This document shows positions 1-10,704 of a stretch of 64,000 nt of DNA, one piece after another (position 1 is the stretch's first letter; the number at the start of each line of letters is the position of its first letter). Location: contig NZ_MLQR01000001.1 in NCBI RefSeq assembly GCF_001866005.1, positions 701,106-765,105 of the forward strand. The letters are read 5' to 3'. Made by a program: the position numbers and the translations under genes. Under the pieces are notes generated by a model. The model did no database searches. It had not been told where the DNA came from and worked only from the letters and a program-made list of their open reading frames with translations. This DNA comes from Anaerobacillus alkalilacustris (GTDB taxonomy: Bacteria > Bacillota > Bacilli > Bacillales > Anaerobacillaceae).

Positions 1-2537
1 ATATCTTCTACTCTATTATATAGGAAGTATACTTGCCCACCTCTACTTAACTCTCTTTCAATTGCTTCGCGTACTAGACCTTCGTTATATTCAACAACAT
101 AGGTTTGAACCGGAAAACGGTTTTCTGGTGGAGTTTCAATAACCGATAAGTCACGAACCCCTAACATCGACATATGCAATGTTCTTGGAATCGGTGTGGC
201 TGTCAATGTTAATACATCTACATTCGCTTTTAGTTGCTTAATTTTCTCTTTATGTGTAACACCAAAACGCTGTTCTTCATCAATAATTAGCAACCCTAAA
301 TCCTTATAAATAACATCTTTAGATAAGAGGCGGTGTGTTCCAACCACAATATCTACGGCTCCTGACTTCAACCCTTTAAGTGTCTCATTTTGCTCTTTTC
401 TTGTTCTAAAACGGCTCAACAGGCCAATATTAATTGGATGGTCACTAAAACGCTCACGGATCGTCTCATAATGCTGTTGAGCTAAAATAGTTGTTGGAAC
501 TAAGAATGCAACCTGCTTTCCATCCATTATTGCCTTAAACGCAGCACGAATTGCTACTTCTGTTTTCCCATACCCAACATCACCACAAAGTAGGCGATCC
601 ATTGGCCGTTGTTTTTCCATATCTTCTTTTATTTCCTGAATACAACGAAGCTGATCTTCGGTTTCTTCATACGGGAAAGATCCTTCAAATTCTCTTTGTT
701 CGAGACTATCTTTTGAGAACGCATAGCCTACACTAGCCTCTCTTTCTGCATAAAGCTTAATTAAGTCATCAGCAATATCCTCAACTGAAGATTGAACTTT
801 TTTCTTAACTTTTTTCCAATCAGTGCCACCTAAAGCATAAATCTTAGGATCTTTATCCTCTTGACCAACATATTTTTGAACTTGATCAATTTGTTCAACT
901 GGAACATATAACTTGTCATTCCCTGCATACGTAATATGGAGGTAGTCTTTATGGATTCCATTAATCTCTAAGGTTTGAATACCTAGATACTTTCCGATCC
1001 CATGATTAATATGAACAACCAAGTCTCCAACTTTTAACTCAGAATAATTTTTAATTCTTTCGGCATTTGAAAGCTTTTGTTTTCTTTTTGGTCGTTTTGT
1101 TTTTTTCGTAAATATCTCTTCTTCTGTTATCACAATTAGCTTTTGTAGAGGCAACTCAAAGCCACCTGTTAATTGGCCCACAGTAATTTGACATGAACCA
1201 CCAACAAGTTCAGAAGAACTTTCTAATAAGTTTGCACCAATCTTATAATCTTCCAAAATATCTTCCATTCGCTTAGCCCGCTCTAGATCAGCTGAAGAAA
1301 TCACAATTTTATACTCTGCTTTTAACCATCGATCTACTTCGCTTTTTAAAAGGTTTAATTGACCATGGAAGTTTTGCATTGTTTTACAGTTGAAATTAAC
1401 TATATTTTTTGGACTCGTATGAGGAACGTGCCGTAAGAAAAGTGAAAAATAAACAAATGGGACGTTTGTCTGTTGAATCATTTCATCCAAATTTTTTGAC
1501 ATCGTAAGTTCAGAAATAATAGCACCTTGACTTAATAATGTTGTTTGCCATTCGGCTTCTTCTTTTTCAAGATTGACACCCATTTCTTGCACACGACTAA
1601 TTTCATCTATGAAAACGACACCATTTTCTGGCAAATAATCAATGAGGGTCGTTACTTTGTCATAGTACAAAGACATGTATTTGTACATACCTTCAAATGA
1701 ACTTTTTCTATTTAATAGCTCGACTTCGTAATTTATTTGATCTACTAATGCTTCTTTAACTTTTGCATTTTTTACTTTTGTTAAAGTAGTAGATAAACCT
1801 TCCTTTAACCTTTTCGCTCCTAACTCATAGTTTTTTTCTTCCAAAATAACTTCTTGAGCTGGTCCTATATTTATATGTTTTAACTGTTTTTGAGATCTTT
1901 GAGAATCGACGTCAAAAAATCGAATTGAATCTACTTCTGTATCAAATAATTCAATTCTTAAAGGCATTTCTTCTGTTAAAGGGTAAATATCAATAATCCC
2001 GCCGCGTAAACTAAACTGCCCCGGACTAGAAACCATATCAGACCTTTGGAAACCAGCCTGCACTAATCTTTTTAGTGTTTGCTCAACATTAATCTCATCG
2101 CCCACTTTAAATACTATTTGAGACTGTTTCCAAATATCTTTAGGTGGTAACAACCGTCTTAAGCCTGAAATTGGCGCAATTACGATTCCTGTTGATTGTT
2201 GTTTACTTAAAAAATTTAAAACTTCTATTCGTTGCCCTCGCATTTCTGGACTAGCAACAGCAATTTCAGACGAGATTAACTCGTTTACAGGATATAGATA
2301 AACTAGCTCCTCTCCCACAAGACTAACTAAATCATCATATAATTTTTGTGCTTGAAATAGATTATTGGTAACTATTAATTGTGGTCGCTTCGATTGTTCA
2401 AATATGGAAGCTAGCAATAAAGTTCTTGCCGAGCCTGTTAGCCCTGATATCATCTGTTCAGTCAACTGAGCTTCAATACCATCCAAAACGGCTCTTACAT
2501 CATCATCTTGTAAAAAAAACTTTTTCAAACCGAACAA
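1..2537 (-). CDS. mfd: Transcription-repair coupling factor Mfd (partial, C-terminus outside window)
   Basis: This is an SF2 DNA translocase that removes stalled RNA polymerase from lesions and recruits UvrA. About 845 residues are present of the roughly 1,180 usual in the family; the rest lies beyond the window edge. Visible parts, in order, are the UvrB-like N-terminal module, the RNA-polymerase interaction domain (HINHGIGKYLGIQ), a Walker A motif (CGDVGYGKTEVA) and the Walker B box (LLIIDEEQRFGV). The likely start is TTG at 2537, behind a GGGGGAGG ribosome-binding site; no suitable ATG lies upstream. It sits downstream of fin, as in B. subtilis. Confidence 0.95.
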   Translation of the reverse strand, partial: MFGLKKFFLQDDDVRAVLDGIEAQLTEQMISGLTGSARTLLLASIFEQSKRPQLIVTNNLFQAQKLYDDLVSLVGEELVYLYPVNELISSEIAVASPEMRGQRIEVLNFLSKQQSTGIVIAPISGLRRLLPPKDIWKQSQIVFKVGDEINVEQTLKRLVQAGFQRSDMVSSPGQFSLRGGIIDIYPLTEEMPLRIELFDTEVDSIRFFDVDSQRSQKQLKHINIGPAQEVILEEKNYELGAKRLKEGLSTTLTKVKNAKVKEALVDQINYEVELLNRKSSFEGMYKYMSLYYDKVTTLIDYLPENGVVFIDEISRVQEMGVNLEKEEAEWQTTLLSQGAIISELTMSKNLDEMIQQTNVPFVYFSLFLRHVPHTSPKNIVNFNCKTMQNFHGQLNLLKSEVDRWLKAEYKIVISSADLERAKRMEDILEDYKIGANLLESSSELVGGSCQITVGQLTGGFELPLQKLIVITEEEIFTKKTKRPKRKQKLSNAERIKNYSELKVGDLVVHINHGIGKYLGIQTLEINGIHKDYLHITYAGNDKLYVPVEQIDQVQKYVGQEDKDPKIYALGGTDWKKVKKKVQSSVEDIADDLIKLYAEREASVGYAFSKDSLEQREFEGSFPYEETEDQLRCIQEIKEDMEKQRPMDRLLCGDVGYGKTEVAIRAAFKAIMDGKQVAFLVPTTILAQQHYETIRERFSDHPINIGLLSRFRTRKEQNETLKGLKSGAVDIVVGTHRLLSKDVIYKDLGLLIIDEEQRFGVTHKEKIKQLKANVDVLTLTATPIPRTLHMSMLGVRDLSVIETPPENRFPVQTYVVEYNEGLVREAIERELSRGGQVYFLYNRVED

Positions 2538-2694
2538 AGCTTTTGCCTCCCCCTTTATATACATTGTACCTCTTTATCTCGAAAAATGTTTTTTCAACTT
2601 CCGCTCATATTCAATTACTTGTTTTAACCAAAGCGAAAATGCTTTGGTAGGCACCAAAGCTAAGCGTCTCGTACAAAATATTAACTTCCCTGAA

Positions 2695-2925
2695 TTATTG
2701 AATAAACGTTTGATTTTCGTGAAAATGCGGATTTCGCTCTAATGCTTCCTGGCAGTCTTCACAAATCGTATCAACGTGAATATCTCCTGTTTCATCATAT
2801 CTGATCATTTCAGTTCTCTCAGATTGATCTAACTGATGAAATCCTAATTTTTGAGCTTCTATTTGATTTTGTTCTATTTTTCCTACAGAAATCCCACAAT
2901 GGCGACACTGATAATGGATAGTCAT
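2695..2925 (-). CDS. fin: Anti-sigma-F factor Fin (YabK family)
   Basis: This 76-residue protein has two CXXC pairs (CRHC near residue 7 and CEDC near residue 55), expected to bind zinc. In B. subtilis Fin binds RNA polymerase and helps the forespore switch from sigma F to sigma G. The C-terminal segment CQEALERNPHFHE is strongly like B. subtilis YabK. The gene lies between pth and mfd as in other bacilli, with a clear AGGGAGG ribosome-binding site. No sigma-F promoter could be assigned with confidence. The assignment rests on motif and synteny. Confidence 0.93.
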   Translation of the reverse strand: MTIHYQCRHCGISVGKIEQNQIEAQKLGFHQLDQSERTEMIRYDETGDIHVDTICEDCQEALERNPHFHENQTFIQ

Positions 2926-3097
2926 AAATATTCCTCCCTAATCATAACATTTTTCTCTCGCCTTTAGTATGTAAAAGTCTCTTTTCACTCTTCTTAGTAA
3001 GATGAGAAGAACCACTTTAACTAAAAAACACACAAAGTAAAAGACATGAAAAATTCTTATTATAGTATGAACGATAGGGAGGTATTCTATGCAGTTA

Positions 3098-3655
3098 TTA
3101 ATTAAAACTATTCATCACATTCAGGAAGTCTTTACTTAACCAACTTTCACAAGCATTCGCTGCATGTTGAACAGAATCATGAACATCTTGCTTTTCGGTT
3201 GGGGGGAAAGTACTAAGAACATAATTAGCTACCGCAATTCCAGATTCAGGCCTTCCAATACCAACTCTAATCCTTTTAAAATTTTCGGTACCTAAATGGG
3301 CTAGCAATGATTTTATACCATTATGCCCACCATGACCACCTTTTTGCCGTAGGCGTATTTTTCCTGGTGGTAGATCTAAATCATCATAAACAACCAGTAC
3401 ATTATCGATATCGATTTTATAAAAATCGATTAAAGGTCGAACTGCTTCACCTGATAAATTCATATAGGTAAGCGGTTTTAATAAAAATACCTTTTCACCA
3501 CCAATGGTCTCATAGCCAAATAAACCTTTCCACTTTTCTTGATTTAAGGTAATGTTTAAGTTTTTGGCACACTGGTCTATTACATGGAACCCAACATTAT
3601 GTCTAGTATCCTCATACTTTTTTCCTGGGTTACCAAGTCCAACAATTAACTTCAC
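3098..3655 (-). CDS. pth: Peptidyl-tRNA hydrolase
   Basis: This cytosolic enzyme hydrolyses peptidyl-tRNA released from stalled ribosomes and recycles the tRNA. Its 185 residues match the usual size. The N-terminus carries [18 protein letters not shown] with the catalytic His at about residue 19; MNLSGEAV and the tRNA-binding GGHNGIKS follow. It lies between ctc and fin, the standard bacillar order, and is probably co-transcribed with ctc, since the upstream gap is about 130 bp. Nothing unusual is seen in the reading frame. Confidence 0.97.
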   Translation of the reverse strand: MKLIVGLGNPGKKYEDTRHNVGFHVIDQCAKNLNITLNQEKWKGLFGYETIGGEKVFLLKPLTYMNLSGEAVRPLIDFYKIDIDNVLVVYDDLDLPPGKIRLRQKGGHGGHNGIKSLLAHLGTENFKRIRVGIGRPESGIAVANYVLSTFPPTEKQDVHDSVQHAANACESWLSKDFLNVMNSFN

Positions 3656-3754
3656 CTATATTTCCTCGCTTTCCTTCACTAACACATAAATATCTATCTT
3701 CCCTACATTCGCTAAAACTTTATGAATTCCTTTAATAAATCCTTAATTACATAA

Positions 3755-3782
3755 AAAGGCATAACCTAACGGCTATACCTTA
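3755..3782 (-). terminator. Hairpin after ctc
   Basis: In minus-strand sense an imperfect stem, AAGGTAT paired with ATGCCTT, is followed by TTTTTAT. It lies directly behind the ctc stop codon and could partly terminate ctc transcription or stabilise its 3' end. Confidence 0.55.
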
Positions 3783-3788
3783 CAAATT

Positions 3789-4421
3789 TTATTCTTCTTG
3801 CGCTGAATTTTCAGCTTCAGCTTGGACTTCTTCTTTATCAGCTTTTTCTTGCTGTTCGTCTGGCTCATTTGCTAATGTTGGTGCTAAAATTGACATGATC
3901 CCTTCTTCTGGCTCATTGTTGATTTCATATTTATTACTAACTGGTAAATCCCTAACTTGTAAGGAGTCACCTATCATCATATGTGTAATATCAACTTCGA
4001 TTGCTTCAGGTATATCAGCTGGTAATGATCGAACAGAAACTTCATAAAGAGTTTGCTGAATGATACCACCATCTGCAATTCCTGCTGCTTCACCAACTAA
4101 ATGAACCGGTACATTAGCATCCATCTTTTCCTTCATGTTAACTTTGTAAAAATCAACATGGATAAGATCACCTTTCAAGTCATCAACTTGAATATCATTA
4201 GCGATTACTTCATGAGTCCCACTATCCGTTGCCAAAAAGATAATCCCATTTTTACCAGTAACCTTTATTGTCTTTAAAAAGTCTATTCCATTCACAAAAA
4301 TCACTTCACTAGGGAGGCCTTTCCCATAAACAACTGCAGGGACATTGCCTTCTTTTCGAAGTGCCCTTAACTCAGATCCTTTTAGTTCATCTCGATTACT
4401 TGCTTTCAACATAGTTCCCAT
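3789..4421 (-). CDS. rplY: 50S ribosomal protein L25 / general stress protein Ctc
   Basis: This 210-residue protein is of the two-domain Ctc type. The N-terminal L25 domain (residues about 5-95) binds 5S rRNA, a C-terminal beta domain follows, and the tail from about residue 185 is rich in Glu and Gln. In B. subtilis ctc is induced by sigma B; no sigma-B promoter is evident here. The ATG at 4421 has a GAGGTG site 7 nt upstream. Its place between prs and pth is conserved. Identification is by family resemblance and synteny. Confidence 0.94.
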   Translation of the reverse strand: MGTMLKASNRDELKGSELRALRKEGNVPAVVYGKGLPSEVIFVNGIDFLKTIKVTGKNGIIFLATDSGTHEVIANDIQVDDLKGDLIHVDFYKVNMKEKMDANVPVHLVGEAAGIADGGIIQQTLYEVSVRSLPADIPEAIEVDITHMMIGDSLQVRDLPVSNKYEINNEPEEGIMSILAPTLANEPDEQQEKADKEEVQAEAENSAQEE

Positions 4422-4663
4422 TGTTTTTTCACCTCATAATTTTTCATTACTTTATATGGTGTACCCATTACCGAGGCTTTTTAACCAATAATTACTATGA
4501 AAAAATTTCATAATCAAAATTATTGTAAATTTGAATTCCCCTAAAAAGTGAACTTTAAGCTACATCTAGTCAAGAACCATGTCGCCCAACTAAACGTAGC
4601 TTCTTAAAGCAATAACTATATTAAATCCTATTTAGTAAACTATTTATTCATTAAATAAAGAAC
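4422..4663. other. Spacer between prs and ctc
   Basis: No gene is seen. A long-range inverted repeat (AAGCTAC near 4558 and GTAGCTT near 4596, with partly complementary flanks) could form a hairpin between the two genes. It lacks a convincing T-tract, so a terminator call is weak. Confidence 0.4.
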
Positions 4664-5614
4664 TTAATCAAAAAGTACACTTACAGATCTTTCTTCATGA
4701 ACATGAATAATAGCTTTTGCTAATAACGGAGCAACAGACAACGGCTTAACCTTATCAATTAATTTATCTTCACTTAATGGAATTGAGTTTGTAACAACTA
4801 ATTCTTTAATTTTTGAATTTGCAATTCTTTCAATCGCCGGACCAGAAAGAACTGGGTGTGTACAACATGCATAAACTTCTTTCGCTCCGCTCTCTACTAA
4901 TGCATTTGCTGCTAGAGTAATTGTTCCAGCAGTATCAATGATGTCATCAATAATAATAGCTGTTTTACCTTCAATATTGCCGACAATGTTCATAACTTCT
5001 GATACGTTTGGCTTAGGACGGCGCTTATCGATGATTGCAATTGGAGCCTTTAGTCGATCTGCCATTTTTCTTGCTCGAACTACACCTCCATGGTCTGGTG
5101 ATACGATTACGATGTCATCAAGTTGCTTTTCTTTAAAGTAATCCGAAAGAAGAGGCACAGCTTGAAGTTGATCAACTGGAATATCGAAAAAGCCTTGAAT
5201 TTGCGTAGCATGTAGATCTAATGTAATAACACGAGTTGCACCTGCTGTTTCCAGTAAGTTTGCAACTAGTTTAGCTGTGATCGGCTCACGAGCTCTTGCT
5301 TTACGGTCTTGACGTGCATAACCATAATAAGGTAATACAACATTTATCGTTTTTGCCGATGCACGCTTTAATGCATCGATCATGATTAATAATTCCATAA
5401 TATGTTCATTAGCAGGTGCTGAAGTCGATTGAATAACGAATGTATCACAACCTCGAATACTTTCTTCAATGTTAATTTGAACTTCACCGTCACTAAATCT
5501 CGCTACTGAGCTTTTTGATAGTGGAACACCAATCTTTTCTGCAATTTGTTCTGCTAGCATTGGATTTGAATTTAACGTTAATACTTTTAAACTTGGATCA
5601 TCATATTTGACCAT
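4664..5614 (-). CDS. prs: Ribose-phosphate pyrophosphokinase (PRPP synthetase)
   Basis: The enzyme makes PRPP from ribose-5-phosphate and ATP, feeding purine, pyrimidine, histidine and tryptophan synthesis. The 316-residue product contains the flexible-loop segment [13 protein letters not shown] and the PRPP-binding loop [11 protein letters not shown]. The start is set at the ATG beginning [10 protein letters not shown], which aligns with the B. subtilis N-terminus and lies about 11 nt after GGGGG; an in-frame start 18 nt further up is possible. It follows glmU by about 28 bp, so the two are likely one transcript. Confidence 0.96.
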   Translation of the reverse strand: MVKYDDPSLKVLTLNSNPMLAEQIAEKIGVPLSKSSVARFSDGEVQINIEESIRGCDTFVIQSTSAPANEHIMELLIMIDALKRASAKTINVVLPYYGYARQDRKARAREPITAKLVANLLETAGATRVITLDLHATQIQGFFDIPVDQLQAVPLLSDYFKEKQLDDIVIVSPDHGGVVRARKMADRLKAPIAIIDKRRPKPNVSEVMNIVGNIEGKTAIIIDDIIDTAGTITLAANALVESGAKEVYACCTHPVLSGPAIERIANSKIKELVVTNSIPLSEDKLIDKVKPLSVAPLLAKAIIHVHEERSVSVLFD

Positions 5615-5642
5615 TATCGGACTTACCCCCATGAATAAATAC

Positions 5643-7016
5643 TTATTTTTTTCCTTTTAACTTCTTGGCATAATCAGGTTTGTTTGTTTGTCTTTCTCGC
5701 GCAACAGCTAATGCATCTCCTGGCACATCATGAGTAATTGTAGAACCTGCTGCCACATATGCGTTAACACCGATTGTCACCGGTGCTATTAAATTTGAAT
5801 TACAACCAATGAATGCTCCATCTTCAACTTTTGTTAAATGTTTATTTGTTCCATCATAATTAACAGTAATAGATCCGCACCCTAAATTAACATCATTGCC
5901 TATGTGGGCATCACCAATGTAACTCAAGTGAGACGCTTTACTCCCTTTACCAAATGTAGATTTCTTAACCTCTACAAAATTACCTATCTTCGCTTCATCA
6001 CCAATTTGTGATTCTGGTCTAATATGTGCGAAAGGACCGATAGTAACATGATTTCCAATTTCACTATTAGATACAACCGATTGTTTAATAAAAGTTTCGT
6101 TTCCTATCGAACTATTAATTAGTTCTGTATTAGGTCCGATTTGACAATCTTCACCTACAATTGTTTTTCCTTTTAACATTGTCCCAGGAAGAATAATAGT
6201 GTCCCTCCCTATAGTAACATCAGCCTCGATATACGTATTTTGAGGGTCAATGAGTGTAACACCATTTCTCATATGCATTTCATTAATGCGCTTTTTCATA
6301 ATTTCTTCTGCATTTGATAAGGCAACACGATCATTAACTCCTAATGTTTCATCAAAGCTGCTCGTTTGGTATGCCGCAATTAATTGGTTCTCTTTTTGTA
6401 AAATTTCAATAACATCTGGTAAATAATACTCACCTTGCGCGTTATTGTTTCCTACTAATTTTAACACCTCAAAAAGTGCTTTATTATCAAAACAGTAAGT
6501 TCCTGTATTAATTTCAGTTATCGAAAGCTCTTCTTCTGACGCATCTTTTTGTTCGACAATTTTCTTAACTACCCCACTCTGATCTCGTACTATTCTCCCG
6601 TAACCAGTAGGGTTACTAGCTTCTGCTGTAAGGATAGTAGCTTTTGCTCCAAGTTCTTCATGGTAATTTAGTAACTCTTCCATCGTTTCTTTCGTAATGA
6701 GAGGTGTATCACCGCAGAGTACAATAGTAACTCCATCTTTATCCTTTAACAAAGACTCCGATTGCATAACTGCATGACCCGTTCCTAACTGTTCTTCTTG
6801 TAATACGTACGTTACTCCGTTACCTAATTGTTCTTTTACTTTTTCGGCACCATGTCCAACAATAACAACAGTTTCTTCAACCCCAATTTGGGAGACTTGA
6901 TCCACTACATGTTGTACCATAGGTTTACCGCAAACAGAATGAAGAACTTTATAAAGTCGGGATTTCATTCTAGTCCCTTGACCAGCGGCTAAGATTACCG
7001 CAAAACGATTGTTCAT
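5643..7016 (-). CDS. glmU: Bifunctional GlcNAc-1-phosphate uridyltransferase / glucosamine-1-phosphate acetyltransferase
   Basis: GlmU carries out the last two steps to UDP-GlcNAc, the peptidoglycan and teichoic acid precursor. The N-terminal pyrophosphorylase domain starts with [11 protein letters not shown], and GTGHAV is seen near residue 80. From about residue 250 the hexapeptide repeats of a left-handed beta helix ([29 protein letters not shown]) form the acetyltransferase. The product is 457 residues. The ATG at 7016 follows TTGGAGGATAGCT, a far better site than the upstream in-frame ATG. It is followed by prs. Confidence 0.96.
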   Translation of the reverse strand: MNNRFAVILAAGQGTRMKSRLYKVLHSVCGKPMVQHVVDQVSQIGVEETVVIVGHGAEKVKEQLGNGVTYVLQEEQLGTGHAVMQSESLLKDKDGVTIVLCGDTPLITKETMEELLNYHEELGAKATILTAEASNPTGYGRIVRDQSGVVKKIVEQKDASEEELSITEINTGTYCFDNKALFEVLKLVGNNNAQGEYYLPDVIEILQKENQLIAAYQTSSFDETLGVNDRVALSNAEEIMKKRINEMHMRNGVTLIDPQNTYIEADVTIGRDTIILPGTMLKGKTIVGEDCQIGPNTELINSSIGNETFIKQSVVSNSEIGNHVTIGPFAHIRPESQIGDEAKIGNFVEVKKSTFGKGSKASHLSYIGDAHIGNDVNLGCGSITVNYDGTNKHLTKVEDGAFIGCNSNLIAPVTIGVNAYVAAGSTITHDVPGDALAVARERQTNKPDYAKKLKGKK

Positions 7017-7253
7017 AGCTATCCTCCAACGGTTCTTTTTTTCCATTACGAATATATCTTAAAACGGTTGTCTTTTCAAGCTAACATTAACATTTCGTTA
7101 AAAACGTTTTTAGAATATGTGTACATTTACTTATAAGATTTTGATTTATTACTAAAAATATACATTTTATATAGAATAAGGACAAACGTTTTTACAGGAA
7201 TTTACAAACTCTATTCGCGTGTCTTAGATTTAAATACCACCGAAAAATTTTCG

Positions 7254-7293
7254 CAAAAAAAATGACTAAGGATTTTATAAACCCTTAGTCATT
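7254..7293 (-). terminator. Intrinsic terminator of spoVG
   Basis: In minus-strand sense the stem AATGACTAAGG / CCTTAGTCATT is followed by a run of seven T. It lies just past the spoVG stop and separates spoVG from glmU. Confidence 0.85.
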
Positions 7294-7306
7294 TCGGTAT
7301 TTGTTG

Positions 7307-7600
7307 TTATGAAGCACCTGCTTCTTCATATTCAACTTGTTCAATATCTCCAGCTTTTTCATATTCAGCTAATACTGCTGATTGAATTTTTTCTCTCGTT
7401 TGAGAGGAAATTGGATGTGCGATGTCTCTAAATTCGCCATCTGGAGTTCTTTTACTTGGCATTGCTACAAACATACCATTATTTCCGTCAATCACTCGGA
7501 TGTCATGGACAACAAATTCATGATCGATCGTAATGGATGCTATTGCACGCATGCGCCCTTCCGTATTAACACGGCGTAGTCTCACGTCTGTTACTTCCAC
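7307..7600 (-). CDS. spoVG: Septation / RNA-binding regulator SpoVG
   Basis: SpoVG is a small nucleic-acid-binding regulator that affects asymmetric septation, virulence and cell-wall genes in Bacillota. The start is the GTG at 7600 behind AAGGTGG, which gives 97 residues beginning (M)EVTDVRLRR, the exact length and N-terminus of the B. subtilis protein. The in-frame extension upstream has no homology. The core [17 protein letters not shown] and [17 protein letters not shown] are hallmarks of the family. A terminator follows. No sigma-H promoter was convincingly found upstream. Confidence 0.96.
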   Translation of the reverse strand: MEVTDVRLRRVNTEGRMRAIASITIDHEFVVHDIRVIDGNNGMFVAMPSKRTPDGEFRDIAHPISSQTREKIQSAVLAEYEKAGDIEQVEYEEAGAS

Positions 7601-7772
7601 TTCTGCCACCACCTTTTTCCAGTTAAATAAGTCTTTTAATAAATTCAACACTAAATCTTCATTTCCTTCTTAAAAAAACGAAAAATTATAAAAATAAACT
7701 TAGTTTTCTTCATTTTTAAACAACGTTCACAAAATTTCCAAATCTAATAAACATATGCGCCTATTTATTAAC

Positions 7773-7989
7773 AAGAAAAGCGCAAGCGCCTTGGTCACGA
7801 GCAGCTGCTCCTGTGCCACTCCGTTTGCTCGTCGCAAAGCAGCTTCGAAGTAATCCAAGTAGTAGCTTCACTGGGGCGGCCTTTGACAGAAGCCGCTCTT
7901 TGGCTTCCGAAAAGGACTGAAGTGACCGAGCTCGTAGGCGCTGAAGCTAGACAGTTTCCAAGTTAGAAACTTATAAATTCTGATACTGT
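7773..7989 (-). repeat. Dispersed repeat, copy R1
   Basis: The copy is about 215 bp. Read in the sense of the upstream gene ridA it starts at the T-tract of the ridA terminator with ACAGTATCAGAATTTATAAG, passes GTCTAGCTTCAGCGCC, and ends GGCGCTTGCGCTTTTCTTGT. The interior carries AGCTGCTC-type palindromes. The outer ends match copies near 10.4, 12.7, 34.4, 45.3 and 54.0 kb. Confidence 0.85.
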
Positions 7990-8048
7990 AAAAAAAGCTA
8001 ATATTTGGGTATTGGTTTTTTATCAAATATACCATCCCAAATATTAGC
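7990..8048 (-). terminator. Long-stem terminator of purR-ridA
   Basis: A perfect 13-bp inverted repeat (GCTAATATTTGGG / CCCAAATATTAGC) with a partly self-complementary 26-nt loop is followed in minus sense by TTTTTT. Repeat R1 begins directly at this T-tract. Confidence 0.85.
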
Positions 8049-8101
8049 CACTTCGTTTTTATCATTCTCTTAACCAACACTAGACATTGCTAAAAGCAAG
8101 C

Positions 8102-8476
8102 TTACTTAACTAAAGCAATTACCTCTATTTCAATCAATACATCTTTCGGTAATCTAGCTACCTCAACACAAGATCTAGCTGGTTTATGGTTTGAAAAGTA
8201 TTTTTCGTACACTTCATTAATTAAAGGAAAATCGTTCATATCTTTAATAAAAACTGTAGTTTTTACTACTGTTTCAGCTGATGCACCAGCTTCCTTTAAC
8301 ACAGCATCGATATTTTTTAGCACTTGCTCCGTTTGCTCTTGAACATTTCCCTCAACCAGTTCCCCATTAGGCTTTAACGGTATTTGACCCGAACTATAAA
8401 ACAAATTATTTACAACTACTCCTTGTGAATAAGGACCAATAGCAGCTGGAGCTGCAGATGTTTGTACAATCTTCAT
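8102..8476 (-). CDS. ridA: RidA family reactive intermediate/imine deaminase (YabJ)
   Basis: RidA proteins hydrolyse 2-aminoacrylate and related enamines made by PLP enzymes. The 124-residue protein shows IGPYSQGV near the N-terminus and the signature [19 protein letters not shown], with Arg at about residue 102 that binds the carboxylate. The gene overlaps the last base of purR and is certainly co-transcribed with it, as in B. subtilis, where yabJ is needed for normal purR function. A long-stem terminator follows. Confidence 0.95.
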   Translation of the reverse strand: MKIVQTSAAPAAIGPYSQGVVVNNLFYSSGQIPLKPNGELVEGNVQEQTEQVLKNIDAVLKEAGASAETVVKTTVFIKDMNDFPLINEVYEKYFSNHKPARSCVEVARLPKDVLIEIEVIALVK

Positions 8477-9321
8477 TACTCATTCTCCTTCATTTGTTTT
8501 AGTTTTTCAAAGAAGTTTCCAAATTCTACTTTCACTAATTTATCTTTAGTATTAACCTCTGACAATTTAGTCATTGAAATATATTGGTCAACAAGCCTTT
8601 CCTCTTGATGATTAGCCTCAACTAATACACCAGTACCAACAACATTTGACTGGAATTCATCTACAAGATTTATCATCCCTCGTACCGTTCCACCGGCTTT
8701 CATAAAGTCATCGATTATTAAAACATTTGAGCCTTCTTTAAGGCTTCGTTTAGCTAAAGACATTGTCTGTATTCTCTTCGACGATCCAGATACGTAATTA
8801 ATACTAACGAGAGAGCCTTCTGTAATACGATGTTCATGTCTAACAATACAAACAGGAACGTTTAAATAAGTAGCTACTGCATACGCTAAAGGTATTCCCT
8901 TAGTGGCCATAGTCATAATTACATCGACTTTCTTATTTGCAAACATAGTGGCAAAATAACGACCAATTTCATTCATAAGCTTTGGATTACCTATGATGTC
9001 CATCATGTATAAATAACCACCTGGCAATACGCGATTAGGGTCCTCTAACTTTTGACACAAATCTTCGAGAAATACCACTATTTCATCATTACTAGCTGTA
9101 GGGATATACTTTACTCCTCCACTAGCACCTGCTACTGTTAATAACAAACCAATCTCTTGATCTTCAAACATTTCTTTAATGATTGTTAAATCTTCACTTA
9201 TAGACGATTTTGCCGACTCGTATCGATCTGCAAAATAAGTTAACGGTATTAACTGATGTGGATTATGTATTAAGTAATTGGTCATGTCTACTAAACGGCC
9301 ACTTCGACGAAACTTCTTCAT
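8476..9321 (-). CDS. purR: Purine operon repressor PurR
   Basis: PurR represses purine synthesis genes by binding PurBox DNA, and PRPP relieves repression. The 281-residue protein has an N-terminal winged helix ([17 protein letters not shown] onward, residues about 1-75) and a C-terminal phosphoribosyltransferase-like domain with the PRPP loop [17 protein letters not shown] near residues 197-213. The start is the ATG at 9321 behind TTGGAGGTAGTT. It lies between ispE and ridA, the standard arrangement. Confidence 0.96.
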   Translation of the reverse strand: MKKFRRSGRLVDMTNYLIHNPHQLIPLTYFADRYESAKSSISEDLTIIKEMFEDQEIGLLLTVAGASGGVKYIPTASNDEIVVFLEDLCQKLEDPNRVLPGGYLYMMDIIGNPKLMNEIGRYFATMFANKKVDVIMTMATKGIPLAYAVATYLNVPVCIVRHEHRITEGSLVSINYVSGSSKRIQTMSLAKRSLKEGSNVLIIDDFMKAGGTVRGMINLVDEFQSNVVGTGVLVEANHQEERLVDQYISMTKLSEVNTKDKLVKVEFGNFFEKLKQMKENE

Positions 9322-9378
9322 AACTACCTCCAAAACCCGAATATTTAACAGTAATACTACACTTTTGTACGGATTTTA

Positions 9379-10242
9379 TCAATAGTAACGTTCTCCCAGT
9401 AATCGTACAGCGTATACTTCATTACAAAAACCCCTTAAACCATTATAAATGCGCGCGGCTCTCGATTCGTGCTTGACGAGGGCAAAAACAGTTGGACCAC
9501 TCCCACTCATTAATACACCATCAGCGCCAAAGCGGATCATCTGCTCTTTAATTCGTTGCACCTCTGGATAGAGCTTAAACGTTACTGACTCTAGTACGTT
9601 CCCTAGTTGTTTACAAATATTTTCATAATCACTGCTGTTAATTGCTGATATCATCTCATTTATATCAGGGTGGTCAATCTGATCTACCTTTAAGTTCCGA
9701 TATATTTCTGCAGTAGATACACCGATAGGAGGTTTCACTAATATTATCCAACAAGGAGGTGGGGCGGTAATATGTTCAATCCTTTCACCTCTACCTGTTG
9801 CTAATGCCGTGCCACCATAAACGCAGAAAGAAACATCTGAACCGATGTATGCCCCTAGAGTCGCTAATTCATCTATACTCAAATGTAAACTCCAAAGTTT
9901 GTTTAAACCTCGCAGAGTAGCAGCTGCGTCACTACTACCACCTGCAAGTCCAGCTGAAACCGGAATATTTTTCTTAATTGAAATATGTACGCCTTTATTA
10001 ATTTGATAGCGGTCCTTTAATAACTGAGCTGCTTGATAAGCTAAGTTTCTACTGTCATTTGGGACAAAACCCTCAGAAACATCAACGATAATACGATTTT
10101 CTTTTAATAAAGTTAATTCAATACGATCTGCTAAGTCAACTGTCGTCATGATCATCTCAACTTCATGGAAACCGTCTTCCCTTTTATGAAGAACATCAAG
10201 AGATAAGTTAATTTTCGCAGGAGCTTTTATAGATATCTTCAT
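9379..10242 (-). CDS. ispE: 4-diphosphocytidyl-2-C-methyl-D-erythritol kinase
   Basis: IspE phosphorylates CDP-methylerythritol in the MEP isoprenoid pathway. The 287 residues show the GHMP-kinase pattern: N-terminal [10 protein letters not shown], the ATP-binding [16 protein letters not shown] near residues 90-105, and [10 protein letters not shown] near 245. The catalytic Asp and Lys surroundings look normal. It precedes purR by about 57 bp and follows sspF after a long repeat-filled gap, so its promoter probably lies in the 10243-10430 region. Confidence 0.96.
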   Translation of the reverse strand: MKISIKAPAKINLSLDVLHKREDGFHEVEMIMTTVDLADRIELTLLKENRIIVDVSEGFVPNDSRNLAYQAAQLLKDRYQINKGVHISIKKNIPVSAGLAGGSSDAAATLRGLNKLWSLHLSIDELATLGAYIGSDVSFCVYGGTALATGRGERIEHITAPPPCWIILVKPPIGVSTAEIYRNLKVDQIDHPDINEMISAINSSDYENICKQLGNVLESVTFKLYPEVQRIKEQMIRFGADGVLMSGSGPTVFALVKHESRAARIYNGLRGFCNEVYAVRLLGERYY

Positions 10243-10435
10243 CTTAAATCACCTTCTACTGTTCCATATGCTTAGGCTATTTTATCATTTGTTGCCTCTA
10301 CAAACCACAAATTTCATGTAAATCATGACAAAATTTTCTAGCGCTTACTCCTATTAGATTTTATCAGCATTACCTAGTAGAAAGAAGTATATAACCTTTG
10401 AATTAAGATTAAATGTATATTTTTCTTAAGCCTAT
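10243..10435. other. Spacer upstream of ispE
   Basis: No gene, RNA or convincing promoter box is seen. The stretch is AT-rich and carries whatever promoter drives ispE; the rest of the gap up to sspF is repeat R2 and a terminator. Confidence 0.4.
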
Positions 10436-10632
10436 TAGAAAAGCACAAGCGTCACAGCTCTAGGTGTAAAAAGAAATTATGCTTCTGCGCTTTCTAGTAA
10501 TGCTCTGAAGCAGGCTTCCTTTCATGTAGTAATTTAGGTCAGTAGCTTGACTGGGGCGAGCAAGCTTTCTAGTCGTTACGACGTTGGAGCTAGACAGTTT
10601 TCAAGTTAGAAATTTATAAATTCTGATACAGT
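10436..10632 (-). repeat. Dispersed repeat, copy R2
   Basis: This copy of about 195 bp lies downstream of sspF. In gene sense it starts ACTGTATCAGAATTTATAAA at the T-tract of the sspF terminator, contains TCTAGCTCCAACGTC, and ends GTGACGCTTGTGCTTTTCTA. The inner module GCTTCTGCGCTTTC...GAAGCAGGCTTCC is shared with copies near 30.8 and 34.5 kb and with the rRNA flanks. Confidence 0.8.
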
Positions 10633-10677
10633 AAAAAAACTGACTCATTTAAGGATCATCCCCTAACGAGCCAGTTA
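10633..10677 (-). terminator. Intrinsic terminator of sspF
   Basis: In minus sense the stem AACTGGCTCGTT / AAATGAGTCAGTT is followed by TTTTTTT. Repeat R2 abuts this T-run. Confidence 0.75.
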
Positions 10678-10704
10678 TCGTAACAAAACTAGTTATTGTT
10701 ATTG

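Noticed and set aside
2640-2665. GCTTTGGTAGGCACCAAAGC between fin and mfd as a terminator or repeat copy
   Set aside because: The stem is short and has no T-tract, and similarity to the repeat family ends is too weak to claim.
3089-3139. A 16-codon plus-strand frame with a GGGAGGT site ([16 protein letters not shown])
   Set aside because: It is very short, overlaps the pth 3' end in antisense, and has no known counterpart; the site is likely chance.
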